From: Wolbachia endosymbiont of Spodoptera picta
Lineage (GTDB): Bacteria > Pseudomonadota > Alphaproteobacteria > Rickettsiales > Anaplasmataceae
Direction of reading: 5' to 3'
DNA: 64,000 bases
Assembly: GCF_018141665.1 (NCBI RefSeq)
Contig: NZ_CP067976.1
Coordinates: forward strand, 496,001 to 560,000
Every line of letters starts with the position of its first letter. Position 1 is the stretch's first letter. Below the pieces are notes generated by a model that was not told the DNA's origin, ran no database searches, and was given only the letters and a program-made list of their open reading frames with translations. This document shows positions 55,476 to 63,793 of this stretch, in pieces. Position numbers and translations under genes: made by a program.

Positions 55476-56264
55476 ATGGTTCAGTTTTCTTTACCAAAAA
55501 ATTCTAAAGTTAATAAAAAGGGCAAGGTTTATCCTACTCCTACTGGAGCAAAAAATATTAGAAGATTTCAAATTTATCGTTGGTCTGCTGATGATGATAA
55601 AAATCCAAGAATAGACACATTTTTTATCGATATGGATAATTGTGGCCCTATGGTACTTGATGTATTAATAAAAATAAAGGATGAAATAGATTCAACCTTA
55701 ACTTTTAGACGCTCTTGCAGAGAAGGAATATGCGGATCTTGTGCAATGAATATTGATGGTACCAACACTCTTGCATGCACTAAATCTATACATGATATAA
55801 AAGGTGAAGTAAAAATATATCCACTACCTCATATGTATATAGTAAAGGATCTAGTTCCAGATCTAAGCCAATTTTATGAGCAATACAAATCGATTAAACC
55901 TTGGTTACAAACAGATAAATCTGCCTTACAAAATAAAGAATACTTTCAATCTCCTGAAGATAGAAAAAAATTGGATGGTCTGTCTGATTGTATACTATGT
56001 GCTTGCTGTTCGACTGGTTGCCCAAGCTATTGGTGGAATGGTGATAAATTTTTAGGGCCAGCGGTATTACTGCAAGCTTATAGATGGATTGCTGACAGTC
56101 GTGATAATAAGAAAGAAGAAAGACTTGCTTCTTTAAACGACCCATTTAAGTTGTATCGCTGTCATACAATAATGAATTGTACAAAAACCTGTCCGAAAGG
56201 TCTTAACCCAGCAAAAGCGATAGCAAAAGTAAAACAGCTCATGGTAGAGAGAGAAGGAATTTGA
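55476..56264 (+). CDS. sdhB: Succinate dehydrogenase iron-sulfur subunit
   Basis: SdhB carries electrons from SdhA to ubiquinone in complex II at the inner membrane. The 262-residue protein has the 2Fe-2S ligands in [15 protein letters not shown] and LAC, and the 4Fe-4S and 3Fe-4S ligands in [33 protein letters not shown]. No other sdh genes are adjacent, so the operon is dispersed. It is convergent with the PAS-domain gene (3-nt gap). Confidence 0.96.
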   Translation: MVQFSLPKNSKVNKKGKVYPTPTGAKNIRRFQIYRWSADDDKNPRIDTFFIDMDNCGPMVLDVLIKIKDEIDSTLTFRRSCREGICGSCAMNIDGTNTLACTKSIHDIKGEVKIYPLPHMYIVKDLVPDLSQFYEQYKSIKPWLQTDKSALQNKEYFQSPEDRKKLDGLSDCILCACCSTGCPSYWWNGDKFLGPAVLLQAYRWIADSRDNKKEERLASLNDPFKLYRCHTIMNCTKTCPKGLNPAKAIAKVKQLMVEREGI

Positions 56265-56267
56265 GTG

Positions 56268-57404
56268 TTATTTCTGGCACTCTTCGTAAGAAAATAGTAG
56301 ACCCTCTGAAGCATAGGGTATTGTTAATACTCTAAACGTTCTTCCATTCATGAAATGTATTGTTTCACCATATGATTCCAGTAATCTTTTAAACAATTCA
56401 TGTCTTTGATTATTAATAGTTTGAAAATCCTTTTTTCCTAAAAGCTTTTTAGATTCAAATAGGTGAAGCATAATCTCGTGATAAGTTGGATAAGACTCCA
56501 AAAATTTTGGATCAAACTGAAAAGTTTTTATAAAAGCATTATTATAAAATTTTAGCTTTTGATTCTTACTATATATCGCTACAGCAATCGATAGCTTCTC
56601 AAGCAAACTTTCTTGTGCAGCTAAACAATTGCTTAGCTCAGTATGTAATTTTTTTTCATCACTAATATCTTTTCCATACATTACTATGCTATTAGAATTT
56701 TGCATTGGAACTTCAACAAAATTAAAAACCTTAGGTTCATTCTTGTAAGTTATTACACACTCTCCTGGTTTTACGTTATAGGAGCCACTTGCAACAGTAA
56801 ATTTTTTAGAGCTGCCTATATATTTATCATAAAATAAGTTATAAAACCTTACTTTTTTATTCTTATTGTACTTCAGTATTGGAAATGGTAAAGAGTCAAA
56901 AATTTTTTTATAGTTCTCCAATTCTCGCATAAGCTTACTATTTTCTAACTCAAGTTCATTAGCTTTTATCTTATAATCGGAGATATTCCTTATCCATAAC
57001 AACACACCAATCACATTATTAGAATAATCTATTATGCTTTTACCATAACATGTGCAATAAACCTCACTGTCTTTTGACTTTAAATCTAGAGTAAAAGATT
57101 TATTTATTTCCTTTGCCTCAGCAAAACTTTTAATTAAGCTTTCTGATTGCTCAAAAAAATTTACAAACTCATTAAATGAATAAAAAACAGTATTAAGCAA
57201 AATTAGTAAATTGGGAGAAAATTTTTCTATACGTTTTTTTGCGTCCCAAATATAAAATCCATCATTCACAGTATCTATTAAATTATTTATGATAACATTT
57301 TGATGTTGTAAGTCCTTAATTTTATTACTAATTTTTAATTTAGAATATGAGAAAAAGAAGAATACTAGAATTAGTAGTAAAACTATTTCATACAAAAAAA
57401 ACAT
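56268..57404 (-). CDS. Membrane-anchored protein with three PAS-like domains and no kinase domain
   Basis: The 378-residue protein has one N-terminal membrane helix (YEIVLLLILVFFFFSYSKL), then three PAS-like modules: residues about 40-145 (DTVNDGFYIWDAKKRIEKFS ... LLWIRNISDYK), about 165-255 (IFDSLPFPILKYNKNKKVRF ... MYGKDISDEKK) and about 265-375 (LLEKLSIAVAIYSKNQKLKF). Short coiled segments join them. Alphaproteobacterial sensor kinases often carry such PAS arrays, but the protein stops before any HisKA or ATPase domain. It may be a kinase that lost its catalytic part, or a stand-alone sensor or scaffold acting on another kinase. Confidence 0.7.
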   Translation of the reverse strand: MFFLYEIVLLLILVFFFFSYSKLKISNKIKDLQHQNVIINNLIDTVNDGFYIWDAKKRIEKFSPNLLILLNTVFYSFNEFVNFFEQSESLIKSFAEAKEINKSFTLDLKSKDSEVYCTCYGKSIIDYSNNVIGVLLWIRNISDYKIKANELELENSKLMRELENYKKIFDSLPFPILKYNKNKKVRFYNLFYDKYIGSSKKFTVASGSYNVKPGECVITYKNEPKVFNFVEVPMQNSNSIVMYGKDISDEKKLHTELSNCLAAQESLLEKLSIAVAIYSKNQKLKFYNNAFIKTFQFDPKFLESYPTYHEIMLHLFESKKLLGKKDFQTINNQRHELFKRLLESYGETIHFMNGRTFRVLTIPYASEGLLFSYEECQK

Positions 57405-57439
57405 AGTATTCTAAAACAAATATAAAAATTTGTAACCTC

Positions 57440-58231
57440 TCAGCAAAGAGATTGTACTGAAGAGGTATATAAGTGAAGATTGCCCAATACCCTAAAGCCT
57501 AATCTCTTATAAAGGTTTACAGAAGGTTTCATGCAATGTGCTACTATGTATTTGCATTCAAATTGCCTAGCTATCTTTATTCTTTCTAGAACCATTTGAG
57601 TTCCTATTCCACGACCTCTGTAAATTGGTAAAACTCCATCGCTATAAAAACCAGCTATGCTGTCTTGAATATAAAGACCGCATGTTCCAACAATTTCGTT
57701 ATTTAGCATTACAAGAAAAAATCTTAACCTTGAGCTCTTATCATCATAATTCGATAATTGGCGAAAAAATGTGCTAACAATACTAATTCTGTGATAAAAA
57801 ATTTTAGAAGTGTGTAAATCTAATTGCTCTAAGAGCTCACTACTATTTACAACATTGAACTTCAAATTTGGAACAGCATCATCAGGCAAAAAATAATCTT
57901 TTATATTGAGTAAAACTTTTTTTGGTGTGCTAACGTGTTTTATTTCGCATTTTTCTAAAATACCCCCTATTTTTATACGTGGACTTATTATCCATGTTGC
58001 TTCTATATTTCGTGCTTTGAGATAATCTAGAGTTCTGCATATGGAAAGCTCAGTACATTGATCTTCACAAAACACAAAATTAAATAACGATTCTCTGGTA
58101 CCATTTACTGTAAATATAACATTATCAAATTCGTCATGTATTTCCCACTTGGACAAATTCGTTGCATAAAGTATATAATCCTTTAGGTTCTGAATAATTA
58201 AGCGTGAATAACAAATTTTTTTATTCTGCAT
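57440..58231 (-). CDS. GNAT-family N-acetyltransferase with N-terminal extension
   Basis: The C-terminal half of the 263-residue protein is a GNAT domain: FFLVMLNNEIVGTCGLYIQD, the acetyl-CoA loop YRGRGIGTQMVLERI, and VAHCMKPSVNLYKRLGFRVL. The N-terminal 130 residues (including ARNIEATWIISPRIKIGGIL) resemble the regulatory half of two-part GNAT proteins. The substrate cannot be read from sequence. It overlaps pgpA by 11 nt. Confidence 0.82.
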   Translation of the reverse strand: MQNKKICYSRLIIQNLKDYILYATNLSKWEIHDEFDNVIFTVNGTRESLFNFVFCEDQCTELSICRTLDYLKARNIEATWIISPRIKIGGILEKCEIKHVSTPKKVLLNIKDYFLPDDAVPNLKFNVVNSSELLEQLDLHTSKIFYHRISIVSTFFRQLSNYDDKSSRLRFFLVMLNNEIVGTCGLYIQDSIAGFYSDGVLPIYRGRGIGTQMVLERIKIARQFECKYIVAHCMKPSVNLYKRLGFRVLGNLHLYTSSVQSLC

Positions 58232-58703
58232 AAATCAACAATAAACAATAAAAGTCTCCTATAAAAACAAAGGCTAAAATTGCAGCTACAACATCATCTA
58301 GCATAATACCTAAAGGACCTTTTGTATTTTTATCAATCAAATTTATAGGCCACACTTTTATTATATCAAAAAACCTAAAGGAGAAAAAGCACACCAACAA
58401 TACAGAGCTATTCATTTCTTGTTCTAATAATATTGAAACTAGAAGTACTGTCAGCAATTGACCAACTACTTCATCAATTACTACCTCTTTTGGATCATGC
58501 GGAGCTTTGTAATGTTGTATATAATTGCCTGTAGACCATAATCCAACTAAGAATAAAAAAAAAATAATTGCTGTACCTAAAATTCTGTCATTGAGTAATA
58601 TAGGAACAATTGGGTAAGCAGCCAAGCTGCCTATAGTACCTGGCATGTGTTTTACCGTGCCAGATAGCCACCATGTTGATATTAATTTATATAAAAATTT
58701 CAC
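58221..58703 (-). CDS. pgpA: Phosphatidylglycerophosphatase A
   Basis: PgpA dephosphorylates phosphatidylglycerol phosphate at the inner membrane. The 160-residue protein has STWWLSGTVKHMPGTIGSLA (family: GxGxxPxxPGTxGS), DPKEVVIDEVVGQLL with the catalytic acidic residues, FFSFRFFDIIKVWPI, and GPLGIMLDDVVAAILA, with about four hydrophobic segments. It forms a unit with gpsA upstream, and both act in phospholipid synthesis. Confidence 0.93.
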   Translation of the reverse strand: MKFLYKLISTWWLSGTVKHMPGTIGSLAAYPIVPILLNDRILGTAIIFFLFLVGLWSTGNYIQHYKAPHDPKEVVIDEVVGQLLTVLLVSILLEQEMNSSVLLVCFFSFRFFDIIKVWPINLIDKNTKGPLGIMLDDVVAAILAFVFIGDFYCLLLIYAE

Positions 58704-58722
58704 AATATACCGAAATATAAAA

Positions 58723-59700
58723 CTAATTTACAAGAACAGAAATAGTATCTTCTATAGAAGTATTTTCATATAGCAATCTATAGATCGCTTCACATATGGG
58801 CATTTTTATCTTTAGCTTTTCTGCTAAATCAAATGCAGACTTAGCAGTGTTAAAACCTTCAATTACTGACTTACCTTCTGATAAAATCTGCTGAGCACTA
58901 GAACCATTACTATTAGCTACTTTAGATCCAAAAGATAGATTTCTTGAATTTAATGATGTGCATGTCACAACCAAATCGCCTAAGCATGCTGGTCCAAGTA
59001 GTGTATTTATATCTACATTGCCGTCACCAACTTTTGCTGAGTATAAAGCCTTAATTTCACTCATACTTTTCGTAATTAATGCTGCATGAGCATTAAACCC
59101 AAACCTACCTAGAACAACCCCACATGCTATAGCAAAAACATTCTTTAACGCTGCACAAACCTGTATTCCTATAACATCGCTACTAAGGTACAATTTAATA
59201 TTTTCTTGCTGTAGCTCTGATATTAATTTTAAACCTAATACTTCATTTTGACATGCAAGAACCATCGAATATGGTAATTTTCTTGCAACTTCTATAGCAA
59301 AGCTAGGACCAGAAAAAACAGCAAGAGGATTATTAGGTAAAACTTCATTGACTACTTCACTAGGTAATTTTAATGTAGATTTTTCTATTCCCTTACAAGC
59401 CAAAATTATTGCTACATTTTTTTTTAGGTTACAATCATTCAATTGATGACATATCTCCCTTAGAGACTGTGTGGGAACAGCTAAAATTATTACTGAAGCA
59501 TTCACTGCATCTTCAATAGCTAATTTTACTGATACATTATCAGAAATTGGACAATCAGGTAGCTTGTCACTTTCTCTTTTCTCTTTAATTGATTCAAACA
59601 TGGCCTTATTGCGAGTCCACAAAATTACATTTTTCTTACTACTTAATGAAATCGCAATTGCTGTACCCCATGCGCCAGCACCTAAAACTGATATTACCAC
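58723..59700 (-). CDS. gpsA: Glycerol-3-phosphate dehydrogenase [NAD(P)+]
   Basis: GpsA reduces dihydroxyacetone phosphate to sn-glycerol 3-phosphate for phospholipids. The 325-residue protein has the nucleotide loop VLGAGAWGTAIAI, AVPTQSLRE, ACKGIEKSTLKL, FSGPSFAIEVARKLP, the catalytic Lys region CAALKNVFAIACGV, and GPACLGDLVVTCTSLNSRN. It is upstream of pgpA (19-nt gap) on the same strand and divergent from ctrA. Confidence 0.96.
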   Translation of the reverse strand: MVISVLGAGAWGTAIAISLSSKKNVILWTRNKAMFESIKEKRESDKLPDCPISDNVSVKLAIEDAVNASVIILAVPTQSLREICHQLNDCNLKKNVAIILACKGIEKSTLKLPSEVVNEVLPNNPLAVFSGPSFAIEVARKLPYSMVLACQNEVLGLKLISELQQENIKLYLSSDVIGIQVCAALKNVFAIACGVVLGRFGFNAHAALITKSMSEIKALYSAKVGDGNVDINTLLGPACLGDLVVTCTSLNSRNLSFGSKVANSNGSSAQQILSEGKSVIEGFNTAKSAFDLAEKLKIKMPICEAIYRLLYENTSIEDTISVLVN

Positions 59701-59782
59701 TCAATATTCCTGAAAGTATTACTTATAATTTAAAACTGTAGAATAAGTAAATTAAAAATATAACATAAAAGTATAAAATAGT

Positions 59783-59797
59783 TTAAATATCTATTAA
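59783..59797. promoter_or_regulatory. Candidate CtrA binding site (distal)
   Basis: TTAAATATCTATTAA is an exact TTAA-N7-TTAA and is followed by C, as in the extended Caulobacter consensus. It lies in the gpsA-ctrA divergent region, about 227 nt before the ctrA start. Confidence 0.45.
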
Positions 59798-59909
59798 CCT
59801 AAGTATTCTTTTAATAAAAATAGCTTCTATTCAATATTTACTAAAAATAGTATTATTATAGTATATCTATTGTATTTTAGATCTATTTGTATAATTTTGG
59901 AACGACACA

Positions 59910-59924
59910 TTAACTATTAATTAA
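59910..59924. promoter_or_regulatory. Candidate CtrA binding site (proximal)
   Basis: TTAACTATTAATTAA is a second exact TTAA-N7-TTAA, about 100 nt before the ctrA start. The region 59701-60023 is otherwise AT-rich and without a gene. Confidence 0.45.
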
Positions 59925-60023
59925 TAAGTGTAATTTCTATTATTCATTAATAAAAATTTGATTTGTTACTTTCCTTGGTTATATATATTACTAAAATTAT
60001 AAATTATTTATGGGGTGTAAAAT

Positions 60024-60794
60024 ATGCGTATATTATTAATTGAAGATGATCAAGTAAGTGCAAGGACTGTAGTTAATGCCTTAACTTCTGATGGACATTT
60101 TTGCGACGTTGTTACTTCTGCACAAGATTATAACAATAATATGGTTTCCTCGGGTGGAGACTATTACGATCTAGTTATTCTAGATATACACCTGCCTGGT
60201 GATATTGATGGATATGATATACTGTTAAGATTAAGAAGTGCAAAAATCAAAGTTCCTGTTTTAATACTTTCGTGTATCTCCGCTGCCAACCATAAAGCTA
60301 AAGGACTTGGGTATGGTGCCGACGATTACTTAACCAAGCCATTTCACAAGAGCGAATTATTAGCTCGAATTAAGGCCATAGTCCGACGTACTAAAGGTCA
60401 TCCCGAATCAGTGATAAAAATTGGTAATATGAATATCAATTTTGATCACAGGATTGTTGAGGTAAAAGGCAAAACAGTTCACCTTACTAACAAAGAGTAT
60501 TCCTTGATAGAATTGCTGGCATTGCGTAAAGGAGCAGTGTTGACAAAAGAAATGTTTTTAAACCATCTTTACAATGGCTTGGACGAACCTTCAGACAACA
60601 AAATAGTTGATGTTTTTATGTGTAAATTACGTAAAAAACTTGAAAGTGCAAATGATGGAATAAGCCACATAGAAACCGTTTGGGGTAGAGGATATGTTCT
60701 AAAAGAGTATGTTGACGATGAAGAATACTCTAGTGCTAATATAAGCGAAAGCAGTAGTGACTATCAAGCAGAACAAGTGAAGGACAGCGCATGA
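60024..60794 (+). CDS. ctrA: Cell-cycle response regulator CtrA
   Basis: CtrA is the OmpR-type master regulator of alphaproteobacterial cell cycles. The 256-residue protein has a receiver domain (MRILLIEDDQVSARTVVNAL, phospho-acceptor in YDLVILDIHLPG, GADDYLTKPFHKSELLARIK) and a winged-helix domain (VHLTNKEYSLIELLALRKGA, KIVDVFMCKLRKKLESA, VWGRGYVLKEY). A polar tail of about 20 residues extends past the domain and ends SA rather than the AA used as a ClpXP tag in Caulobacter. A good GGGGTG precedes the ATG. Two TTAA-N7-TTAA sites upstream suggest autoregulation. Confidence 0.95.
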   Translation: MRILLIEDDQVSARTVVNALTSDGHFCDVVTSAQDYNNNMVSSGGDYYDLVILDIHLPGDIDGYDILLRLRSAKIKVPVLILSCISAANHKAKGLGYGADDYLTKPFHKSELLARIKAIVRRTKGHPESVIKIGNMNINFDHRIVEVKGKTVHLTNKEYSLIELLALRKGAVLTKEMFLNHLYNGLDEPSDNKIVDVFMCKLRKKLESANDGISHIETVWGRGYVLKEYVDDEEYSSANISESSSDYQAEQVKDSA

Positions 60795-60873
60795 AATGCT
60801 TTATTTACTTGTTGATTGAAGAAGCAAAAAGGTAGATTTAGTAAGATAAAAACTAATCCTAAAAGTGAGGTAA

Positions 60874-61120
60874 CGTGGTCAGTCTTTTAGAACTTTACAA
60901 AGATTTACAACAAAAGATAGAAAAGTTGGAAGCGGAGCTAAAAAGTTATAGGTAAGAAAGTAAGGCTTTAAAGATAGAGAATGACGAGTTAAAGGAAAAG
61001 CTCGGTTAAAATTCAAGCTTTGTTAAGTTCAAAAGGAAATAAGAAAAGAGATAAGCCAAGAAGTAAAATGAATATAGGTGGTCAAATTGAGCGTACAGGG
61101 TATGTGAAATGTTTGATACA
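60874..61120 (+). pseudogene. IS66-type transposase N-terminal remnant
   Basis: Broken plus-strand frames read SLLELYKDLQQKIEKLEAEL, then ALKIENDELKEKLG, then after a frame change KKRDKPRSKMNIGGQIERTG. This is the leucine-zipper start and the linker (normally LNSSNSSKPPS ... GGQxGH) of IS66-like transposases. In-frame stops occur after KSYR and after EKLG. The catalytic part is missing. Confidence 0.65.
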
Positions 61121-61152
61121 TTTACATAGTATGGCTGACATTCATGCATTGC

Positions 61153-61497
61153 CTAGGTGAAATATAAGCCGAGTTCTGTTTATGTAGCTATTTATCTGGA
61201 GTAAATGTTACCATTTACTTCATGCGATTTACCCGAGTAGATATGAGAAAAACATAAAATCTACTTCTATTTAATCTTGCTCCTAGTGTTGGTTACTTGA
61301 CTACCAATGTTGCCATTGTTATGGTGTGCTCTTACCACACCTTTTCACCCTTGCCTAATAATATTTAGGCGGTAATTTTCTGTAGCCCTATAACTGGAGT
61401 TACCTCCGGCGGGCGTTACCCGTCACTACCTTTTCTTGGAGCTCGGACTTTCCTCTGCTGTGTTTATCACACAACAGCAGCTACTTATTTCACCTAG
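61153..61497 (-). ncRNA. rnpB: RNase P RNA
   Basis: The minus strand carries the diagnostic GAGGAAAGTCCGAGCTCC near the 5' end, the GACGGGTAACGCCCGCCGGA stem region, and AGAACTCGGCTTATATTTCA near the 3' end. The ends pair as P1 (CTAGGTGAAAT with ATTTCACCTAG). The RNA is the catalytic part of RNase P, which trims tRNA 5' leaders. A TATAAT box ends 2-3 nt upstream of the P1 pairing, so the mature 5' end may start a few bases inside the coordinates given. Confidence 0.93.
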
Positions 61498-61499
61498 AA

Positions 61500-61505
61500 A
61501 TTATA
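61500..61505 (-). promoter_or_regulatory. -10 box of rnpB
   Basis: A perfect TATAAT on the minus strand predicts transcription from about 61494, at GGTGAAAT, inside P1. The -35 region is weak (TTTTGT at 16 nt). Confidence 0.6.
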
Positions 61506-61654
61506 CTTTAACATTAAAATCACAAAAGCAAAAGAAAATTTCCTAACAGTCTACATACTAAAAACATTCAGACAAATAGCTAAAGGTGATATTCCGGTAC
61601 ATCATCGCTATCCCAAGATAAGCTTTTTTCACTTTTAGACTCTAGCTCAGTCAG

Positions 61655-63061
61655 TCAAGATCCTGGTCCACCGCTTGAAGACGATGAGCTACTTCTTGAC
61701 CGACTACTACTCTCCACCGATATACTGTTTAGCACTGTTTCAGATTGATCCATAGTGCGCATAGATATATGTCTCATTCTGTTATTAGCGATAAAAATTT
61801 CTTCATCGCTATTGCCACTTGAAGATGATCGCCTTCTATCATTGAAATTAGTTAGTTCTAACACAGGGGCAGAATTACGACCCTTAACATATTTGTATGC
61901 TATGAATCCTATAATTCCAGCAATACTTATTATCGCTCCAACCAAAGACCCACCTATCATTCCTGCCCTATTAGACTCTATAGCAAGCTGAGTGGGCTGT
62001 GGTGAAGGAGTAGTTTGAGGAAGTAAAGTTGTAGTGAACAAAGGAGTTGTTACCTTTGTTCCAGTATTTGATATAGTGGACACTGTTTGTATAGTTGCCT
62101 CTGAGTTTGTTGTTGGCACATTAGTTGGCATTATAGTGATCATAGTCGATTGTGAGGTTGTAATAGTTTCAGCTACTGTTGTTGATTCTGATGCCGTACT
62201 TATTTTAGTTGTTAATTCTGTTAAAGGCTTACTCATCGTAGTACTGCTTGCTGTAAAAGTTGACTCAACAGTCGCTGCTGTAGATTTTACAGTACTTGTC
62301 TCAGTTTCTGAAGTTACTATCGGTGCACTAGTTGACGTTGTAGCAACTGTGGTCGCTTGTGGAGTAGTAGTTGTTTTTGCTACTGTTGTTGGCCCCACTG
62401 TTACTGTACTTGTTTGAATTGTTGACTCTGTTGAAGATTTACTCATTGTGGAAGTTGGTACAATGATAGTTGATGCTTCTGTTGTTAACTTGGTAGTCTT
62501 TACAGTGTCGGTTTCTGTTGTGCTAGTAATTGCAGCAGTCGTCGTTTTCTTAGAAGTCACAACCGTCTCTGTAACAGTTATAGGAGATACAGTACTGCTG
62601 GAAATAATACTAGGCATCAATTGGCCGTTAATGATATTAACAAAATCACTGAGAGCTTTGATACTGCTTGTCGATATTATCGTTGCTTCAGAAGATTTTC
62701 CAGAGCTCTCTCTATTAAAAGTTATAATACTCTCTCCACTTACCGCAGTGACGATAAAACCTCCTTGGCCATTGTCTTTAACATACAATTGTTCTATAGG
62801 ATCTTCACATTCACAAACAGTAAAATTTGATTTTGGTACTCTCTTAGCAAGCCTTGCTAAATGCAATTCTTGCGTATTAGAAGATTGTTTTTTCGCAAGA
62901 AAAGCAACTAAATCATCACCTTCAGTTCGTCTTACATACTGTAAAAAGTTTATTTTTCCTGGATTATAGATAGTAGATGGTGCTATATTTAATTGGCATT
63001 CTTTCTTAAGCAAACATTCATCTTCTTTTCTATCTTTCAGCTTCTGAGCCACGTCAATCAA
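61655..63061 (-). CDS. Thr/Ser-rich mucin-like membrane protein, downstream part of an amber-split gene
   Basis: The frame has 468 residues if it starts at TTG 63061. It is in the same frame as the gene upstream (63113-63793): only a TAG (63115-63113) and 17 sense codons separate them, and no ribosome binding site precedes the TTG. Residues about 1-140 are globular; about 150-365 are Thr/Ser/Val-rich, with two imperfect repeats of about 65 residues, each beginning TMSK. A membrane helix (MIGGSLVGAIISIAGIIGFI) follows, then a Ser/Arg-rich tail ending in an SSSSSS run. The layout resembles eukaryotic mucin-type glycoproteins. No function is recognised. Confidence 0.7.
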   Translation of the reverse strand: MIDVAQKLKDRKEDECLLKKECQLNIAPSTIYNPGKINFLQYVRRTEGDDLVAFLAKKQSSNTQELHLARLAKRVPKSNFTVCECEDPIEQLYVKDNGQGGFIVTAVSGESIITFNRESSGKSSEATIISTSSIKALSDFVNIINGQLMPSIISSSTVSPITVTETVVTSKKTTTAAITSTTETDTVKTTKLTTEASTIIVPTSTMSKSSTESTIQTSTVTVGPTTVAKTTTTPQATTVATTSTSAPIVTSETETSTVKSTAATVESTFTASSTTMSKPLTELTTKISTASESTTVAETITTSQSTMITIMPTNVPTTNSEATIQTVSTISNTGTKVTTPLFTTTLLPQTTPSPQPTQLAIESNRAGMIGGSLVGAIISIAGIIGFIAYKYVKGRNSAPVLELTNFNDRRRSSSSGNSDEEIFIANNRMRHISMRTMDQSETVLNSISVESSSRSRSSSSSSSGGPGS

Positions 63062-63112
63062 GTCGAATTTAAAGATATTTGTTCTTACTTCTTGGTTTTT
63101 AGTAGTCTTTAT

Positions 63113-63793
63113 CTACGTATAAAGCATCGTATTTTCATCCAATACTAATTGCCCTGGATTATTAAACTTGAATAATTTTCTTTCTATGGTGTGTTTTGCT
63201 CCAGGTAAAGCTCTGAACTTTCCATTCGTGTCTGATTGTAAATACCAAGAAACTAAAGCTTGATCCTTTAAGTTATGAGCGATTACAATGACATTACCAG
63301 TACTAACTTTTACTGCTTTTGGTTGAAAGTAGCTATTGCCTTTATTTGCATCATTATGGTTATTAATGTTTTTTTGTAATTTTACTTTTCCTGAATGCTC
63401 AACTGAGGGTGCATTAGTTGAATGTTGAATTTTATAAGTGTTAAATATTAAACTTTTTATGTATTTTTTTCCTTCTTGGTTAATTTCTTCTGTAGGAAAG
63501 ATAACTCCAACTTTATCTACTTCAGCTGAATTTTCTATTAGTGTGGAAGATAATTGGCCCTTAAATTCATTTGCTACGTTGACACCTGTATCACACTCGT
63601 ATGTTTTTGATTGATATAGTGAGCTAATAAGTAACTTTACTCTACTGCTTCCATTGCCGTTATCTTGATAGCTGAGTCCATAAGTAACTCCATTTCCTTC
63701 AATCAACCCTACGTTTTTTGGGTTAAAACCTATCGCTTCTTTAACTTTTAGTATAGTTGTATTAACTCCAAATAATCTACTTAATATAGACAT
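63113..63793 (-). CDS. Upstream part of the amber-split mucin-like gene, unknown domain
   Basis: The 226-residue protein starts MSILSRLFGVNTTILKVKEA and ends at an in-frame TAG after NPGQLVLDENTMLYT. It has no signal peptide, membrane helix or recognised motif, is polar, and is probably beta-rich. Because the frame continues without shift into the downstream 468 codons, the two parts are best viewed as one 711-codon gene with a nonsense codon, unless readthrough occurs. The stop may be a recent mutation, since both parts remain free of other stops. Confidence 0.65.
   Translation of the reverse strand: MSILSRLFGVNTTILKVKEAIGFNPKNVGLIEGNGVTYGLSYQDNGNGSSRVKLLISSLYQSKTYECDTGVNVANEFKGQLSSTLIENSAEVDKVGVIFPTEEINQEGKKYIKSLIFNTYKIQHSTNAPSVEHSGKVKLQKNINNHNDANKGNSYFQPKAVKVSTGNVIVIAHNLKDQALVSWYLQSDTNGKFRALPGAKHTIERKLFKFNNPGQLVLDENTMLYT

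Noticed and set aside
61755..62969. Val-rich plus-strand frames over the mucin-like gene
   Set aside because: They are complements of Thr/Ser codons (ACN gives a Val- and Ser-rich antisense) and have no plausible start signals.
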